Shown: positions 7,149 through 8,668 of the stretch, piece after piece | How the letters are laid out: every line of letters starts with the position of its first letter | Numbering within the stretch: position 1 is the stretch's first letter | Origin: Chryseobacterium gleum | Lineage (GTDB): Bacteria > Bacteroidota > Bacteroidia > Flavobacteriales_D > Crocinitomicaceae | Reading direction: 5' to 3' | Length of the DNA: 8,668 nt | Assembly: GCA_943326825.2 (NCBI GenBank) | Contig: CALPUT020000092.1 | Coordinates: 1 to 8,668, forward strand | Program-made: the position numbers and the translations under genes | Notes under the pieces: generated by a model | Told to the model about the DNA's origin: nothing | The model's input: only the letters and a program-made list of their open reading frames with translations | Databases searched by the model: none

Positions 7149-7190
7149 GTTATTTGCTTTTTTTAAAGTGAGGTGCTTAACAAAAGTTCG
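7140..7190. repeat. Imperfect 13-bp inverted repeat overlapping the palindrome
   Basis: CGTTCTTTTGTTA (7140-7152) and TAACAAAAGTTCG (7178-7190) are complementary at 11 of 13 positions, including nine in a row (7144-7152 with 7178-7186). The 25-nt loop contains a run of seven T. Its left arm shares bases with the 16-bp palindrome, so in RNA the two structures would be mutually exclusive. Confidence 0.35.
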
Positions 7191-7320
7191 CTTTACTATT
7201 AATGAATTAAGTGTTAAAATTCTCTATTACACATATTAGCAAAACATTAAAGAATTCAACGAAAAAAAAATGATTTAATAAACATTGATAAATTACTATT
7301 ATTAATTCTAAAAAAGTTTA

Positions 7321-7354
7321 TAAAACGAAACTTAATCATCATTCTTTCGTTTTA
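7321..7354. repeat. 10-bp perfect inverted repeat upstream of the transglycosylase-like gene
   Basis: TAAAACGAAA (7321-7330) and TTTCGTTTTA (7345-7354) are exact reverse complements separated by 14 bases, ending 40 bases before the ATG at 7395. It could be an operator, a hairpin in the 5' untranslated region, or a transcription terminator acting on either strand, since a T-rich tract follows on both. The sequence does not decide between these. Confidence 0.5.
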
Positions 7355-7394
7355 ATTTCTAGAGATTAAAAATAAAAAGCTAATTTTTTTCAAA

Positions 7395-8543
7395 ATGCCT
7401 AATAAAATCAGTAGATTATACAAAAAGAAATGGTTTAGAATTCCATACTTAACTTTCCTTTACATTTTTGCATTATACGGTTTTTTCCTAGTTGGAACTT
7501 ATTTTGCGATGAAATTTGAATGGACAAAAGATTCAGGAAAAGTCGATGTGAATAATCGTTACTTTCAATCGATGAGTGACAAGTACAATCAATCATTTAA
7601 GGTAGATAGTGTTTCAGTTGCAAAAAATCGATTAGAAGTATTGAATCGTATTATAATTTTGAACGAATTTTACCCGCTAAATGCACAACATATATTAACA
7701 GCTTATCAAGATACCAAAGATGAGAAATTGGTTCTTCAAATGCTTGATGCAATTGATATTCGTTTGCTGAAAAACAAGTCTTATCAAGATGAAATGCGTG
7801 CTTTTAGATCACGCAAAAAAGATGAGAAAGTTACAGGTTTAAGTGTTTATGAATGGATGAACATCGCCGAATGGAAGTGTTTTAAAGAAGCTGTTGCGAA
7901 AGATAAAAAATACATTGATTCTGCAGCTCAAGTTACAGGTGTTGAACCTCGATATATAGTTGCCTGCCTGGTTGGAGAACAAGTACGTCTCTTTAATTCA
8001 AGAAGAGAGAAATACAAAGATTTTATTGCTCCACTGAAAACTTTGGCACTTGAAAACAATATGTCTTATGGTGTAACTGGTATTAAAGAATTTACAGCTA
8101 AAAGAATAGAAACCTATTTAAAAGATTCAACAAGTAAGTATTATTTAGGTCATCAATACGCACATTTATTAGATTATGATACTGTTAAAAATTATTCGAA
8201 TGGTATTAATGATACAATGAGTACTTGTATTCAGCGATTGGTTCAGTACACGAATCATTATTATTCTTATTTATATGCTGCTGTATTTATTAAACAAATA
8301 AGAACTCAGTGGCAAAAAGCAGGTTATCCAATAGATCATCGTCCTGAAATTTTTGCATCTTTGTTCAATTTAGGTTACGCTAAATCAGTCCCTAAAAAAC
8401 AACCAGAAGTTGGAGGGTCGGTCTTTAAAATTAGGGAACAAGAATACACATTTGGAGCAGTAGCTTATGAATTTTATTTTTCAGGAGAATTAGTAGATTT
8501 GTTTCCTTATAAACGGAAGCATTTTGATTGGAATGAGAACTAG
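7395..8543 (+). CDS. Membrane-anchored lytic transglycosylase-like protein
   Basis: The 382-residue product begins with a basic stretch (residues 5-15) and one hydrophobic segment (about 17-38). With no cleavage motif, it is likely a membrane anchor with the rest in the periplasm. Residues about 170-372 carry three motifs in the order seen in the lysozyme-like fold of lytic transglycosylases: a candidate catalytic Glu-195 in ACLVGEQVR, SYGVTGIKEFTA (224-235) in place of S-x-G-x-x-Q-I-x-x-x-T-A, and SLFNLGYAKS (322-331) in place of the A-Y-N-x-G motif. The tail YTFGAVAYEFYFSGEL is also distinctive. Such enzymes cleave the glycan strands of peptidoglycan; activity here is inferred and the match is remote. 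A DUF1402-like relative is an alternative. The ATG at 7395 precedes the basic, hydrophobic N-terminus as expected. The stop codon overlaps that of a convergent gene. Confidence 0.88.
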   Translation: MPNKISRLYKKKWFRIPYLTFLYIFALYGFFLVGTYFAMKFEWTKDSGKVDVNNRYFQSMSDKYNQSFKVDSVSVAKNRLEVLNRIIILNEFYPLNAQHILTAYQDTKDEKLVLQMLDAIDIRLLKNKSYQDEMRAFRSRKKDEKVTGLSVYEWMNIAEWKCFKEAVAKDKKYIDSAAQVTGVEPRYIVACLVGEQVRLFNSRREKYKDFIAPLKTLALENNMSYGVTGIKEFTAKRIETYLKDSTSKYYLGHQYAHLLDYDTVKNYSNGINDTMSTCIQRLVQYTNHYYSYLYAAVFIKQIRTQWQKAGYPIDHRPEIFASLFNLGYAKSVPKKQPEVGGSVFKIREQEYTFGAVAYEFYFSGELVDLFPYKRKHFDWNEN

Positions 8544-8547
8544 TTCT
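8536..8547. repeat. 12-bp palindrome containing both stop codons
   Basis: AGAACTAGTTCT is a perfect palindrome. Because of it, both convergent reading frames end in Asn-TAG, and the two stop codons share the central CTAG. Confidence 0.8.
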
Positions 8548-8668
8548 TTATTTTCTCTAATAATTCAAAGGTTAATTCATCGATTAGTTTTGAATTTGGA
8601 TATAAAAATGAGATATTAGAAAGTATTATAACTCCTTTTTTTGAAAGTTTGTCAAAAGCAATTGAGGA
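8540..8668 (-). CDS. C-terminal part of a convergent gene (unidentified, runs off the window)
   Basis: On the minus strand the frame is open from the window edge for 42 codons and ends at TAG (8542-8540). The visible tail includes FDKLSKKGVIILSN followed by FLYPNSKLIDELTFELLEKIKN up to the stop. This gives a beta-strand-like GVIIL segment and then an amphipathic C-terminal helix, with codon use typical of a real gene. The first part faintly recalls the late strand of class I SAM-dependent methyltransferases (L-x-x-G-G-V-I-I), but 42 residues cannot settle this. The 4-base tail-to-tail overlap with the transglycosylase-like gene leaves no room for a terminator between them. Confidence 0.6.
   Translation of the reverse strand, partial: SSIAFDKLSKKGVIILSNISFLYPNSKLIDELTFELLEKIKN

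Larger units (their letters stand above)
7029..7394. other. 366-bp non-coding region rich in inverted repeats
   Basis: No reading frame with coding character is seen on either strand. The region is extremely AT-rich and contains a 7-bp A/T hairpin just after the upstream gene, a 16-bp perfect palindrome, an overlapping 13-bp imperfect inverted repeat, and a 10-bp perfect inverted repeat close to the downstream gene. It must hold the end of the upstream transcript and the promoter of the transglycosylase-like gene, but I could not find a good TTTG / TAnnTTTG promoter pair. Confidence 0.7.

Noticed and set aside
7064..7164. Long-range complement AAAAAAGCA (7064-7072) with TGCTTTTTT (7155-7163)
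   Set aside because: It is mostly homopolymer A/T pairing across more than 80 bases, with no supporting structure between.

Overview
The window looks like chromosomal DNA from a low-GC member of the Bacteroidota, most likely a flavobacterium-like lineage. The evidence is the A-rich leaders without Shine-Dalgarno sequences, signal peptides ending in a Gly-Gln cleavage context, a YbiT-type ABC-F protein with a degenerate second Walker A, and a FISUMP domain. The genus cannot be told from the sequence alone.

Layout. (1) Bases 1-1515 hold the 3' part of an ABC-F translation-factor ATPase gene; its first ~36 codons lie upstream of the window. (2) Bases 1544-1669 look like the left end of a decayed IS3-family insertion sequence: a terminal-repeat-like sequence, a strong hairpin that also works as a terminator, and a 24-codon fragment resembling the start of a transposase OrfA. 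(3) Bases 1677-7028 carry three same-strand genes for exported proteins: a coiled-coil protein with an unrecognised C-terminal domain, a phosphodiester-glycosidase (NAGPA/DUF2233-like) protein, and a 1096-residue multidomain protein. The last has a signal peptide, four repeats with an exact 37-residue period, an LPP20/FlgT-like domain, a degenerate DUF1566-like domain and a C-terminal FISUMP domain. (4) Bases 7029-7394 are non-coding, very AT-rich and contain several perfect inverted repeats. (5) Bases 7395-8543 encode a membrane-anchored protein with lytic-transglycosylase-like motifs. (6) A minus-strand gene, cut by the window edge, ends at 8540 and shares a CTAG with the stop codon of the preceding gene.

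How the genes relate. The flanking ABC-F and transglycosylase-like genes read as ordinary cellular genes. The three genes between them are visibly more AT-rich in the stretches I counted, and all appear to be exported. They may form an accessory envelope-related block next to the IS remnant, but nothing in the sequence proves that they work together. I find no CRISPR array, tRNA, rRNA, toxin-antitoxin pair or recognisable defence system. The most unusual item is the architecture of the 1096-residue protein.
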